Made by a program: the position numbers and the translations under genes. The notes beneath the pieces are model-generated. The model did not search any database and had not been told where the DNA came from. It worked only from the letters and a program-made list of their open reading frames with translations. Below are positions 22,277 to 34,253 of a stretch of DNA of 64,000 bases, piece after piece. Every line of letters starts with the position of its first letter. The stretch's first letter is position 1. The stretch comes from Taxawa tesnikishii (nom. ined.) (taxonomy: Eukaryota; Ascomycota; Dothideomycetes; Dothideales). The stretch lies in contig JAPDRO010000003.1 in NCBI GenBank assembly GCA_030247885.1, positions 620,001 through 684,000 on the forward strand. Reading direction: 5' to 3'.

Positions 22277-23361
22277 CTATCTCTTCTCACTCTCCGCTCC
22301 TTCCCCAAGCGGGACCTTCATCCCATGCATGCCCCTATATTTCGGGCTTTCAAATTCCTTCCAGCCCTCCAAAATGCTCTCATCGGTGATTTTGAACACT
22401 TCGACCTTGATTGGGCGACAGCAGTCCAACATACTCTTCTTTTCACCCTCCTCGCCCGCACCACCCTCGCCCCAGCCCCAAGCCGAGAGATCGCCCCGGG
22501 ACAGGTGGAGAGCGCCATCAGCAGGTTCTGTTCGGCAAAGAACTCGAGATGCGAATCCGCAGTGGCGGGGAGGGTTCCATGAAGTACCTTCCATCTGCGT
22601 TCAGACCTGTGACTTGGAAGATGTTGAGGACATCGTGGACGTCGAACTCGCTGGTCTGGTCGTGAGTAGAGGACATTGGTCGGGCGGTCCATGAGGTTGT
22701 TTCCAGAGCAAATGAGCGAAAGAATGATGGGGAGGAGGGACTTACGTTAGACCATAGGGAACCACCGCTCGCGTGAGGTTCGAATGGCAATGAAAGTCGT
22801 AGTCATCGCCCGAGAGCATCTTGTTCACGTACGGATCGCATCTGGTACCTGTTGCCATCTCATTAGCCCTCCACCTGACCTCTCGCCCTCCCCACCCTTC
22901 AGTCTCCCCCTCCCCTCCCCGAAACTTCTAAATGAACACACACCTAGCAGATCATGACATCTCCCCCAAACCGATCAACCCCGTAGTCCTTCAACGAATC
23001 CTTGACAATCGTGCACATCGGTCTCAAAAAGGTAAACAGCTCCACAGCCGATCGCCCACTGTGACATGGCTTGCCTGCAGCTGCCTCGTTCTGGCCGCCC
23101 AGAACCTTTCCCTCGGATTCTCCAAGTTCCAGACATTCAAATCGCCGACCTGGGGTCCTTCGGGCGTGCTGAAGCGCACGATGTGGCCCGCGGGAACGGT
23201 GAAGGCGCGTCCGGACCGGATGGGTAGAGTGAAGGAAGTGGTAGGTTCACGGTATGCAGAGGCGACGCGGGAGTAGAAGGACATATCGGCGTGCAGGATG
23301 CTGCCAGGAGTCGCATGATAGGCTGGTTGAGGGGTGGGTGAGGGGCGTCCGCGGAGGCCAT
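22277..23361 (-). CDS. DUF1989 (urea carboxylase-associated) family protein
   Basis: A DUF1989 protein; relatives in bacteria are linked to urea carboxylase and aminomethyl-type chemistry, while fungal members are uncharacterised. Three exons: 23361-22944, 22848-22746 and 22650-22277. Conserved blocks are SGRAFTVPAGHIVRFSTPEG, VGDLNVWNLENPRERFWAAR, SCLPFLRPMCTIVKDSL, TRCDPYVNKMLSG, FHCHSNLTRAVVPYGL (His/Cys-rich), DVLNIFQVTGLN and LEFFAEQNLLMALSTCPGGD. The frame is broken five times: near 23307, at A5 23026-23030, near 22957, at G4 22567-22570 and at C4 22494-22497. Each is consistent with one lost base, and exons plus five equal 300 codons. This is the densest set of breaks in the window; the conserved motifs are otherwise undamaged. 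Confidence 0.75.
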
Positions 23362-24030
23362 GATGCTGAACAGTTTTGTTTCTTTCCAGAGAATGTGACT
23401 GCCTTGGGTTATTGAAGTTTGTTTCTAGGGCCTAAGTGGAATGAACAATCGTGGTGTAAATCGCAGCGGAGATGTTGTTGGAGGATGCAAGGTGTTTTTA
23501 CTAGTGATGTGATGTGATATCGACGTATACCAGAATATAAGATGCGCATAGAATATGAAGGCGACTTGTAGTACAGTAACTGCAACAACAGACTGATGTT
23601 CAGGAATTTGATGCTTTTGTACCGTAAATGCCTAGCGGCGGCTTGTATATAGTCACTTCAACAGGAGGTGGAGTTTCCCTTCTAGGCCGAGCACGCCCGA
23701 TACATGCAAAGTTACGTAATACTATCTTGTCACAGAGTTTGTGTTAGATACAAAATGGACATAACAAGTAAGGATCAGTTGTTTAACCGGAATTACAATG
23801 CTTTTGATGCCGTTGGCCATGCATGGCAGCAACGATGTTCTTTGTAGAACAAACTTCCTACAAAAACCAGATTATACAGCGCCGGGCGCTTCCAGCACGA
23901 AAGATGCAGCGATACGTAGGGGTATACGACTCTCGAGGCTTAAGACCGTGGTCCTTTCTCCCACAAGGAAAAACAAAGTAAAACTCGTAGACAGGCCCTA
24001 ACTCTGACCTGGCTACTGATGGTGACCTGG
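23362..24030. other. Intergenic, no gene recognised
   Basis: Upstream DNA of the DUF1989 gene and 3' flank of the Zn2Cys6 factor gene, moderately AT-rich, with only one short frame of no recognisable character. Confidence 0.45.
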
Positions 24031-27000
24031 TTACTGACCCTGGCCTGATTGGTTCGGTGTCTGTCCGTTCATTTGCTGTCCAGCCATATTGGCAATAGGC
24101 TCATTGCCACCAGGGTCAAACATCATCATATCCGAGTGCGGATAGTCGAACCAGGGAAGAGAATCCAGACCACCCAGTAAGTTCATATTAATATCTTGAC
24201 TTTGAATGAGCATATCCCCGAATAGACCGCTGTTCGGGTCTGAAAAGCCAGAGTAAAACGACGCATCAGGGTCGGTGTAGTTAAAGAGCGAGTGGTGTTG
24301 GCCCCCTTGCCCTGACTGCAGAAAGAGTGAGTTCATGTTACTCGAAGATGAGTAGGTATTCGGGTCTGAAGCTGCCAGACTGAACAGGTCGGCATGTCTA
24401 GAGGTGGGAAGAGCGCTAGTTGAGGTAGGGAAGTTGGGCAAAGACGGCCGCTGCAGTCTGGCTGTGGGTGGAAGATTCCCGGTGGAAGCCGTTCGGTTGT
24501 GGGTGGGCTGAAGGTTTGGCGTGCGGTGGCCAGGAGCAAGATCTGATGGATCAGCCATGGCGAAGTCTGCAGGCTGAACTAATTGATGCGGATGGCCTTG
24601 ATCTTGACCTCCTGGTAAGGTCGGATAGTGCCAGGCTAGGTTTGTGCTTGGGGAGTTCAGTGTACCAGTCAAAGTCCATCCGATGGCTAGATTAACGTTA
24701 GCGAGTTCTGATCCATTCTGCAAGATAGCGTGTCACATACCATGAGCGGAGTCTCCTGCTGGAGAGCCGGGAAAATCTCGGACTACCTTATCTTGCAAAA
24801 GGGACCCTGCAAGCCGTTGATGGCATGGCTGTTTGGGGCCCATGAAATCTTGCGTCTCCAACCCGGAGATGTGAAAGCAGGCTCAGGTCTCGGTTGCTCT
24901 AGTGAACTCTCTCCTTCTTCAGCCGTGTAGAGCAAAGGATCACCTACGCCTTTGAACTTCTGGTCTAGTACCGTGAGGATATACTTCGTCCCAGCCCAGT
25001 ACGTCTCTATCGATTTCAAAGCGTTGTAGCACAGTTGGTAATGTTGAGTAGCCGCCGTGGCTAGAAGTGTATGCTTCGCCAGATTTCTGTCGGTAGCGCC
25101 TGTCGGCGTTATCTTATCACTTGATGGCGTGCTATGTTCACGGCTTCCATTGCCTTTAGCGTCCTGGCCCTTGGGCGGGCTCGAGGCACGAGACTCCGCC
25201 CTGGAGTGGGTGTTCGAGGATGCCGTCTGCTCAGCAGTTTCCTTTAGGAATGCACAAGCCGCTATATAGATGGGTTGCGTTGTGAAAGGGTTTCCAAGGC
25301 TAGCTTTGGCGTCAATTAGTTGCGAATAGGACAAAATGTCAGCGATTGTCTTAGCGGAAGACATAGACAATGCTTGACTGTTCGGAAATAACTGGAGCAT
25401 CTTCCCTTCGAAAGTCTTGAGAAGTGTAGGTTGGTGTAGCAGCAGAATGCAGCTATGGAACCAGAAATGCAGCAAAACGAAGTTGGTGCCTTCTCCAGCC
25501 TTCACGTAGTGGTGAAAGTTCATGGCTTGGAAATGCAAGCGAGGGGAAAGCCCCTGATAGAAATTTGTCACCTGAGCTTCCATGTCTGCGAGTCTCTTTG
25601 GCGTGTCTACCGTGATATCCGAGGGTTCCTTAATGCCATTCAAGAGATCCGCAATGCGGCCATAGAGATGAACAATTCGGATGAGGGCCGGAAAAGGCGC
25701 GGGCCACCCGGTCTTGGAATCGGTTTCGTCTAGGGAAGGAAAAGAAAGCTCAATGTCCTTGTCCTTCAGAGTACTCCTTCGTCCAGTACCAGAAGAAACC
25801 ACACGGTCCAGAAAGAAGACAGCCCAGAACGTGTCAATACGCTCACGCTCAACCGCCCTTTGCTCTGAGGAGTCCTCCGTTCCATCGATGTCTTTTCCCA
25901 AGCGCTCTTTCGTGCTGTTGATAGTCTCGGAAGGTCTTCTGATTTGCTCCAACTTGACCATCTTTGGTGTTGGTCCGCTGCGACCCTCGTAACGTAGCCC
26001 TTCAAGCTTCTGCAAACCAAGATCCTGCGCCAGTCGAATAGCAATGCCCAAGAACATCCAAAGGCCGCTATCACGACTCTCGCCGAACTCATTGTAGGCT
26101 AGCAAGAGGGCTGCCTGTACAGCAGCTACTGTAGGCATAGCAAAAGTGTCGACAAGAGCCGATTTAGCGCGCTGTGCGAACGCCTGGCCGTACTCGGAGG
26201 GTGGTGCTTCGTTCCCCTCGCCTGATTGCTGTGTCAACAAAGAGTGGGTTGAGAACCTAGCAGCCATCGCGCAAACCGCGTCTACAAGTATCGCGTCAAC
26301 CTGTTTTTCATCCAGGTCCTGAAGAAAACGCTCTTTTTGGAGAAACGGAAAGTTGCACCCAAGATGACTGAAGAACGTCGTGCATAGATGAGTGATCAGT
26401 TCACTTGGCGGCATGGAAGAGGTATCGTAGAATGGGAGTGCAAGCGGCGTTCGCAGGTCGGATTCAACAGGCAGCGGAGTGGTGGAGTATACAGAAGAGT
26501 TGCGATGCCCGTTGAGCAAACCATTATTCAGCGGAGACACGATCTCACCGTCGGTAGAGGAATGTGCTCCTGGCTCCTGCCGCTTGATCTTGACGACCAT
26601 CTGCTTGAAGCCGGGCATGATAGCAGTAGGACCTAACCAGCGAAAATATGGCATGCGGTTCCGTGGCCGGGCGAACAATGTTTCCTTTGGGTTGTCCACA
26701 GTAGATTCTTCTTGAATGCTTGGCGAGGGCCCCATCCCCTCAACATCTGTGCCCGTTTGACTCTGCCTGGCCTCATGTGTCTGAGGCGTATCGCTGACTG
26801 AGGTAGGCTTGCTGTCGGCCGTAGAGAAGGATTGTTGTCTGCTCGCTCCATCTTTCCGTTGCGATGCGCCGCCAGTGGAGTCTTCTCCTTCCTCCGACTT
26901 GATTTTTCGTTGGTTGTTTGCCTGCACAGTACTAGCACTGGCCGTCTCAGCCGAGTAACCCGCGCATTCCTGATTGTTCTGCCTGCATGTCTGGCAGAAC

Positions 27001-27114
27001 GGCCGTTCTCCAGAGCACGCGATCTTCCTCTTCCGACATGTCAGACAAGCCGCACTAATCCTTCTACGTTTAGGATGCGGAGCTCCATGGTTGGTAATGA
27101 AGCGCAGTTTTTGG

Positions 27115-27187
<73 letters not shown>

Positions 27188-27220
27188 AGCCTGCGGTGAG
27201 GTCTGGTCGCAAGAGTTCAT
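24031..27220 (-). CDS. Zn2Cys6 transcription factor with polyglutamine N-terminus
   Basis: A fungal zinc-cluster regulator. The DNA-binding domain reads RRRISAACLTCRKRKIACSG and continues ERPFCQTCRQNNQECAGY, giving six Cys. Later come YFRWLGPTAIMPGFKQMVV and the Fungal_trans domain (THLCTTFFSHLGCNFPFLQK, FGESRDSGLWMFLGIAIRLA, RERIDTFWAVFFLDRVVSSG). The C-terminus is Gln/Ser/Asn-rich and ends near GQQMNGQTPNQSGQGQ. The longest frame starts at 27509 with a non-coding-looking N-terminus and a false Ala-Thr repeat. I place the start at 27220 (MNSCDQTSPQAQ), which leads into 24 Gln codons and joins the zinc cluster if one A is missing from the A5 run at 27108-27112. A second break lies near 24850. 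An intron spans 24687-24740. Exons plus two bases equal 1046 codons. The regulon is unknown. Confidence 0.85.
27116..27187 (-). repeat. CAGCAA hexamer repeat coding 24 glutamines
   Basis: Twelve uninterrupted copies of CAGCAA (TTGCTG on the plus strand), read in the proposed frame as 24 consecutive Gln just after the start of the Zn2Cys6 factor. Alternating CAG/CAA is a common fungal form of a coding microsatellite and likely varies in length between strains. Confidence 0.9.
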
Positions 27221-27591
27221 CGTCTCCAGATCCCCGCTTGAGCTTCACCGAACTGCGCGGATCATTGGGAATGAAATGGTTAGAACAAGACCAACAGATG
27301 CAGATGCTGAACCGACAAAGAAGGCTGTTGCAACAGAATCGCAAGTAGTAAGGGACAGCGACTCGGCAAGGTATACAGAGTACTTGGCAGAGTCTGTAGG
27401 ACGGTTGATGATCTGCCCGTGACTGAGGCGCACAGTATACACCGGCTAAGTGGATGACTGCGGAGGAGGCGCGGAGAAGTGGGTCTTTGCGCGACTCGCG
27501 GCAGCGCAATACAGCCGGCCGCTAAAGTTTATCTTCCTGATCATCTCTCAAGTGTCAAGTCTCCAGTATACACAGTCCATCAACAGCAACA
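27221..27591. promoter_or_regulatory. Divergent promoter between the Zn2Cys6 factor and ATP12
   Basis: About 370 bp between two diverging start codons, if the start of the transcription factor is at 27220. It contains no convincing gene of its own. The apparent coding frame on the minus strand here is only the upstream extension of the factor's longest open frame. Confidence 0.5.
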
Positions 27592-28740
27592 ATGGAGTTC
27601 GTGCGGCCAGCCCTAGCAGCCTCTACTATAGGTGCGCGCCGCACCAGGCCCTCTCAAGCTCTCCGGCCGCTGCGCCAATGTCTGCACACGAGCGCTCCTC
27701 GGACAGCGACGCCACTTCCTCATCCTACCGTGCCAGGACCACCGCCTCAGCCTCCGCAATCATCTACCTCGCAGGCGCAGGACAGGAAGAAAAAGCAAGC
27801 CGAACTTCTCCAGAGAGGACAAGCGCTTAAAACCAATCCCGCTAAGCCCGCATCTGCGTTGGCAAAGAAGTTCTGGAAGGACGCCTCCGTCAAAGAGACG
27901 CCAGGTACGTGTGCTTCATCTGCGAGAACGCCCCACAACCGCTGACACATTTTCACAGAGGGTTTGCAAATAATGCTGGATTCGCGCCCAGTCAGGACAT
28001 CGAACAAGCAGATCCTCACACTGCCGCACAACAAACGAGCACTTGCCACAGCCATAGCGTTGGAATGGGACCTCCTGGTCTCCGCGCAGCAAGCCTTGAA
28101 GCATCATTATATCCCGCTCACTTCTTTGACGTCAAGAGCAGTGGACATCCAAGCAGCGGATTCGAAGGGTAACATTGATATCCGGGAAAGCATCATGAAG
28201 ATGATGATGCGGTATCTGGGGACCGACACTCTGCTCTGCTGGGCTCCGGAGAAGAACATACACGACGCTGGATTGGACAAGTTAGAGTCGAGGCCTCGAA
28301 GCTTGAGGGAGACGCAGGTTGCTGTGGCAGAGCCCATCATTGCCTTCCTGAAGACGCACATCTTCCCTGGCGTTGACTTCCAGCCACAGGATCAAGACAG
28401 TATCATGCCCACCCCACAGCCGAAGATGACGCAGGAGGTCATTAAAGGCTGGATAATGGGTCTTCCTGCGTTTGAGCTGGCAGCGTTGGAGAGAGGAGTA
28501 CTTGCAAGCAAGAGCTTGCTTGTGGCTATCCGTCTTGTGGTGGAGTGGAGCAAAGAGTTCAGGGACCTGCAGTCAAACAAGAGCAGTGGGAACCGATTCG
28601 GTATAGCGCAAGCGGCGGAAGCATGCAGCGTTGAGGTTACCTACCAGACAAACATGTGGGGAGAGGTTGAGGACACGCACGACGTAAACAAGGAGGACCT
28701 TGCTCGCCAACTGGGCAGTGTGATACTGCTTGTAAACTAG
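27592..28740 (+). CDS. ATP12: Mitochondrial F1-ATPase assembly chaperone ATP12
   Basis: Atp12 binds the F1 alpha subunit in the mitochondrial matrix and is needed to build ATP synthase. Exon 1 is 27592-27904 and exon 2 is 27959-28740; the 54-bp intron runs from GTACGT to TTTCACAG. Together they encode 364 residues with an intact frame. The N-terminus is Arg/Ser/Ala-rich without acids (MEFVRPALAASTIGARRTRP), as expected for a mitochondrial presequence, then Pro-rich. The ATP12 domain shows KFWKDASVKETPEGLQIMLD, RPVRTSNKQILTLPHNKRAL, AIALEWDLLVSAQQALK, MRYLGTDTLLCW, GWIMGLPAFELAALERGVLA and a C-terminus with VEVTYQTNMWGEVEDTHDV. Length and motifs fit the family well. Confidence 0.95.
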
Positions 28741-29073
28741 ATGTACACATGTCTTGTTAGGCTGCACGACAAGCTATTCTTAAAGAGCATGCTGTCAGTG
28801 TGCAAATAACAAACAAGTGTCTGTACTTCGGTCGACGCTTTTAACCGATGGTTGTGTTGTTTCCTTCTTTCAGAGCTCCCCGCGCTTCGTCATTCTGCAT
28901 CCCTTTCCGTCTCAAGCTTTCAGGAAACTCTTAACGGCCTTCAGTCCCCGCTCCTACCACGGTGCCAAGAGCACGTTGTTATAAGACATTATTGTTGATT
29001 GTTAATCAGTTTGTTTGTGTGTGCGGACCTGGTTGGAGCATCCCCAAAGAAACACAAGGACGGCGCTGGAGCA
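28741..29073. other. Short intergenic region
   Basis: About 330 bp between ATP12 and the oxysterol-binding protein gene on the same strand, with no coding potential noticed. It holds the ATP12 terminator region and the promoter of the next gene. Confidence 0.4.
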
Positions 29074-32000
29074 ATGTCCGAAAGGTAATTTTCGATTCAC
29101 GTTTCTTGCCGTGCTATTGACCTTCCACTTCTCTGCAGATAGAATTCCTGACAGCCACTTAGCTCACATAAGCGCTCCAAATCCGCCATAGCAAAGTCCC
29201 TCCTCCAGAGAGCCTCCAGCAGAAACGAGGTCCCTACGCTAGGCCAGGAGGAAGATTCCTCACCACAAACCCAAATCGAAGACTCGCAGAACCCTGCAGA
29301 CACCACCGCCCAGACCTCTTCCCCCTTGCCATTGGCGACTTCCTCACTGTCAAAGCGGCCTAGCCAACGGAATAGGCCCCATCTCTCCACCACAATGGCG
29401 AACACAAGATCTAGTCTCGAAGTAAACTCGCCCAGCCGCAGCGTCGCGGCCAGTACCTCGCCGATCGCGCAGGGCACATCCATAGAGCAATCTGTCCGGC
29501 TATTCAAGATTTTCGAAGCTCTTCGACATGGGGATACTGCGGCTATATCGAAAGCAATGCGTGCGTCGAGTCCAGAAGCAGACGCAAGCGCTAGCGACCC
29601 AAACAAGTTGGAGGGCACTACAATCCTACACCTGGCTGTGCAATGCTCGGAATTATCGGTCGTGGAATACGTGCTGAGCATGGCGGGTCCGGACGTGGAC
29701 ATCAACGCCAGAGATCGAGACGGAAACACGCCTCTTCATATTGCCTCAATGTTGGGCAGAGTGCCTGTAGTGAGGCTGCTGCTCGAGCACAATGCTATCA
29801 ACGATTCGATCGCCAACTACCAAGGACGAACGCCTTTGGACCTCGCGAGAAATCCGGAGGTTTTCCAGCAGCTGCAGTTGTCGCGATCCCTCTTCGTGGA
29901 CACAAAAATGAAACAAATCCAAGAACTGGTTCGCAAGGAGGACTACGGTGCATTAGAGATTCTGCTTGCCGATGCCCGGATACGGACGCTGGTTGATGTC
30001 AATGGCTCGGAGCTTGCGACTGATCCTGCGACAACCGAATCTGGCGGCACTCTTCTACACGAAGCGGCGCGAAAGAAGGATGCCAAGTTGATTCAGCTGC
30101 TTTTGTTGAACGGCGCAGATCCGTTCAAGCGTGACCGAAAAGGAAAACTTCCGCAAGATATCACGAAGGATGACAAGACCCGTGCCATCCTCAAAAAGTC
30201 GCCTGCAGCTACAGTTGCGCAAAGAGGGTTTCAGGAGAAGGCTATAGTCGGCGCCAATTCCCCGCAAGGAGCTGGGACAGCACCAGGAGAGAGTGGGCTA
30301 GCAGCTAAGGAAGCGCGAGAGATGAAGGGTTACCTCAAGAAATGGACGAACTATACGAGCGGGTACAAGCTGAGATGGTTTGTTCTCGAGGACGGTGTTC
30401 TGAGCTACTACAAGCATCAGGGTATGTGGACGTATCCCATTTGATGGCAAACCTAACAGGGGACGCAGATGATGCTGGCTCGGCCTGCCGTGGTGCGATC
30501 AACATGCGCATTGCAAAGTTGCACATGGATCCCAAAGATAAGCTCCTTTTCGAGATTCACGGCAAATCTAGTGTGAAGTATCACCTAAAAGCGAATCATC
30601 AAGTTGAAGCCAAGCGCTGGTTCTGGGCCCTCAACAATGCTATTCAGTGGAGTAAGGACGAAGCACGGGAGGAGATGAAACGTCAACAACAGGAAAACGA
30701 GGCACTTCGTCAAGCTCGCAACGAACAGCTAGAGAAGCACCCGTCGCGCGAAGCTGATCCAGCCAACGCTTCGATGGGCTCACTGGTAGCAGGCACTGCT
30801 GTAGGTGTTCCGTTAACAAGCGCAAGCTCCCAATTAGGTGACAGCACTGTGGGCGATGACCAGCTTAGCGCATATGACCCAAGCACGGCCGGGGATGATT
30901 TGGGCAGGGTTGTCAGTCGCGCTCATACAACTGCAATTCGAGGTGATCTGGATGACGAAGACGAGGAATACGGTGATGATGCGAGTAGCCACGATGCTCA
31001 TCCCGCTAACAAGGACGCCTTCAGCATCACTGCGCAGTCGGCTAGACTTCAGCTTGATCTGTTGGCTCAGGTTTCCGCTGCCCTGCAGTCTGAAAAAGAG
31101 AATCACCCGGAAATGCCCATCTCCCATCCCTCAGTGGCGAACGCTCTTTTTCATATGATACGGCTGTTAAGAACCTTAAAGGCCTGGTCACGGATCTGTT
31201 ACGGATTTCTCGGGACCACGAGGCGTACTGGCAGTACCGCTTGGACCGAGAAGCCAACACTCGGCGGTTGTGGGAAGACAGCATGGCACGTGTGGCTAAG
31301 GAGCAAGAGGAATTGGAAAACAGGATAGGCGAGTCGGAGGACAAGCGCAGGCGGACGAAGAAAGCACTACGTGACGTTCTAGAAGGCCAAGTGTCGGGCG
31401 CACCAAGTGGTGCCCGCAGCAGGCGAGGCACTGAGAACGTCGACAAGCTTCGTGAAGCTGTTGCCAATCTAGGAGTTTCCGAGGGCGAGACAGCACCTGC
31501 CGCCAACACCACTGCTGGCCCCTTCCTACGAAGAAGACCAACCATCGCAGAATTGACTAACAATGAGATTTCCGATGAGGATTCTGACATCGATGATGAC
31601 GATGAGTTTTCGACGCCGTCGATGCAGGAGAGGTTGAGGTTGTCGAAGAAATGCCGCTCACTAGTCCTCCCGAAACGCCACATGAAGTCGACTCATCGGT
31701 GGTAGACATGCAACAGGAGCGCATCATGGATATTGAGAAGTCGTACAAAGGATACGAAGACGGGATTCGCAAGCGCTTGAAGTTGGATGCAGACAATCGG
31801 CCAAAGGTCTCATTATGGGTACGGTACACATTTCTGTACGTCCTACGTGCTGCTAACACATTGTAGGGAGTTCTGAAGAGTATGATCGGTAAAGATATGA
31901 CGAAAATGACCCTTCCTGTGTCCTTCAACGAGCCCACTTCGCTCCTCTACCGTGTTGTGGAAGACATGGAATACACCGAACTGCTCGACATTGCTGCAGA

Positions 32001-33065
32001 ACGTACCGATTCGACAGAACGGTTGGTGTATGTTGCTGCATATGCTGCATCGGAATATGCCAGCACAATCGGTCGCGTAGCAAAGCCCTTTAATCCTCTT
32101 TTAGGCGAAACGTACGAGTATGTCCGGCCAGACAGGGGCTACAGGTTCTTCATCGAGCAAGTCAGCCATCACCCGCCTGTTGGAGCCGCTTTCGCCGAGA
32201 GCGCAAAGTGGGACTATTATGTGAGCCTCTCTCGTGATGTTCTTTTCGAGCTTGCACTAATACCACAGTTCAGGGAGAGTCTTCCGTCAAATCAAAGTTC
32301 TACGGCAAGTCCTTCGAGTTCAACCCGCTCGGCACCTGGTTCCTTCGCCTTCGGCCATCTTCTGGCCCGGAGGAACTGTACACTTGGAAAAAGGTGACAT
32401 CCTCGGTGGTCGGCATCATCACCGGAAACCCAACCGTTGACAATTACGGACCTATGGAGGTGAAGAACTGGACCACTGGCGAAGTCTGTCTACTGGACTT
32501 TAAGCCACGCGGATGGAAGGCCAGCTCAGCGTTCCAAGTGACGGGCAAAGTGCTCGACAGCCAAGGCAAGCCCCGGTGGAGCATCGGTGGACGCTGGAAC
32601 GACAAGATCTACGCTCGTCTTACGCCCGGCTATGAGGCAGACCCGACCGTTGGCCAAAAAGACGGCAACGCAAACCAGGCGTTCAAGGTCTGGGAGGCAC
32701 ACGAGCGGCCCAGCGGGATTCCCTTCAACCTCACGCCCTTCGCAGTAACCCTCAATGCTCTGCCTGACCGTCTGAGACCCGTCCTGGCACCTACGGACAC
32801 CAGACTGCGGCCTGATCAGCGGGCGATGGAGGATGGTGAGTATGACCTCGCGGCTACGGAGAAGGAGCGCGTGGAGCAGAAGCAGCGGAAGAAGAGACGC
32901 GAGCGTGAGGCTGCAGGGGAGGAGTTTGTACCCAGATGGTTCAGTAAGGATCACCACCCCGTCACGGGCGAGGAGTATTGGAAATTCAACGGCGAGTATT
33001 GGAGGCTCAGAGAACAGGTTGCTGAGGGCAAGATCAAGTGGGAGGGATTGGAGGATATCTTCTAA
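29074..33065 (+). CDS. Oxysterol-binding protein, Osh1/Osh2 type (ankyrin-PH-FFAT-ORD)
   Basis: A long OSBP-related lipid transfer protein that moves sterol or PI4P at membrane contact sites. Order: ankyrin repeats ([39 protein letters not shown]); PH domain ([20 protein letters not shown] to [14 protein letters not shown]); coiled coil ([20 protein letters not shown]); FFAT motif EFFDAVD; and the ORD with the signature EQVSHHPP near 32155 and [14 protein letters not shown]-like block. Exons: 29074-29084, 29163-30421, 30469-31818, 31867-32220, 32274-33065. The 11-base first exon (ATG TCC GAA AG) is inferred from splice sites; a frame open upstream of 29395 supports it. Frames break at T5 31147-31151 and T4 31607-31610; exons plus two equal 1256 codons, close to yeast Osh1/Osh2 size. 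Confidence 0.92.
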
Positions 33066-33372
33066 GCAAGGTGTATGGATAGCACATCGGTTACGAGCGC
33101 GTATAACAAAGCGGACTACAGGGGATCTCGCTTGTTGTCTTCTGTCAATCAAGTGGCTTTTCCGTATTGTGAGCGACGCGTCAACAAACCCCACTTTCCC
33201 TATACGGCAAAACATCATAGCGGGGTAGCAGATAAACTCCGAGTAGCTTCCAAGGGCGGTGCTTCGTCGGTGTATTTGATATGCAGACCCGACAACTTGA
33301 TCTCTCTGGTTTGCAACACCAATCTCCATCTCTATCGCAGTCTGTCACACAATTGGCAAACACACGTTCACA

Positions 33373-34005
33373 ATGGTCTACACACTCGTCGTGCACCTCT
33401 ACGCCAAGGACGACCCGGAGGCAATCAAGAAACTGGTCGCGAAGCTTCAAGAGGCTAGCCAAGTCTACAGCAACGACAAAGAAACTTTGGGATGGTACGT
33501 CTGCTCTTTCCGTCATTCAACCTTCTTACCAAAAAAAACGACGTGTCGGAGTGTGTGTCTCGAGGCACATACACTCTGAACCAAGTAGCATTGATGGAGT
33601 TTTGAGCAACTGAATAGACAAGCGTCTCGTTCGAATTTACTGAAATGCCACCAACCAGGTTCGTAATGCAAGACCACAAGGACCCACGCGCCTTCACCAT
33701 CGTCGAGCGCTACGCCCACGAAAGTGTAAGTCTTCTTGCGTTCGCTTCTGTGGCCCCTCTCCTCCTCCCTTTTACCGTTTCGAGTCTCACGCCCGCCATC
33801 GCGAAAAATACAGAGCCAGAAGTACCATCTGGAGAACCCGTACTGGAAGACCTTCGACCCGTACGTGACCCCGCTTCTCGACAAGCCAATGGATCTCCGC
33901 CGCTTCAACGAGCTCGACACCGACAAAGAGGTTCGTGTCGAGACGGACGAGAGCATGTGGGCAGCTACGGCCAAGCATCAGAGGAGGCCTGAAGGCACTT
34001 ACTAG
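33373..34005 (+). CDS. ABM-fold protein, putative quinol monooxygenase
   Basis: A 126-residue protein in three exons (33373-33494, 33659-33725, 33814-34005), frame intact. The sequence MVYTLVVHLYAKDDPEAIKK, ASQVYSNDKETLGWFVMQDH, AFTIVERYAHESSQKYHLEN and YWKTFDPYVTPLLDKPMDLR follows the antibiotic biosynthesis monooxygenase pattern: strand, helix, strand, strand with Glu-Arg-Tyr, then a His-containing helix. It is a second, diverged member beside the one at 4614-5044. It lies downstream of the OSBP gene and convergent with the Sac2-type phosphatase gene. Substrate and cofactor cannot be told. Confidence 0.8.
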
Positions 34006-34253
34006 GGTTTTTTTGTGCGCCTTGCGTGGAGAGAGGAAGGGAGCGTTCGTGTGTACTTATCCAAAGTGCGACCTAGTACCTACGTTACCATGGCTGAAAA
34101 CAGTCCCGTGTGTCAAAGAACAAGCAACGGGGTTTCCGACAAATCTCGAAAAGAAAACCCGCGACTCGCAATAGCAGTCTCCATGATTTCCACAAGAACT
34201 AAACTAGAATGCATTGAAGTTATATGTCACATCCCTCTCGGAAGCCCCATCGA

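Noticed and set aside
26832-27188. A plus-strand frame ending in a long poly-Cys run
   Set aside because: It is the antisense reading of the CAGCAA repeat and the zinc-cluster coding region, with no start context or domain.
24783-27509. The 908-codon open frame as the true Zn2Cys6 gene model
   Set aside because: Its first 100 residues look non-coding and its Ala-Thr repeat is the polyglutamine repeat read in the wrong frame; a one-base loss explains it. The true start is more likely 27220.
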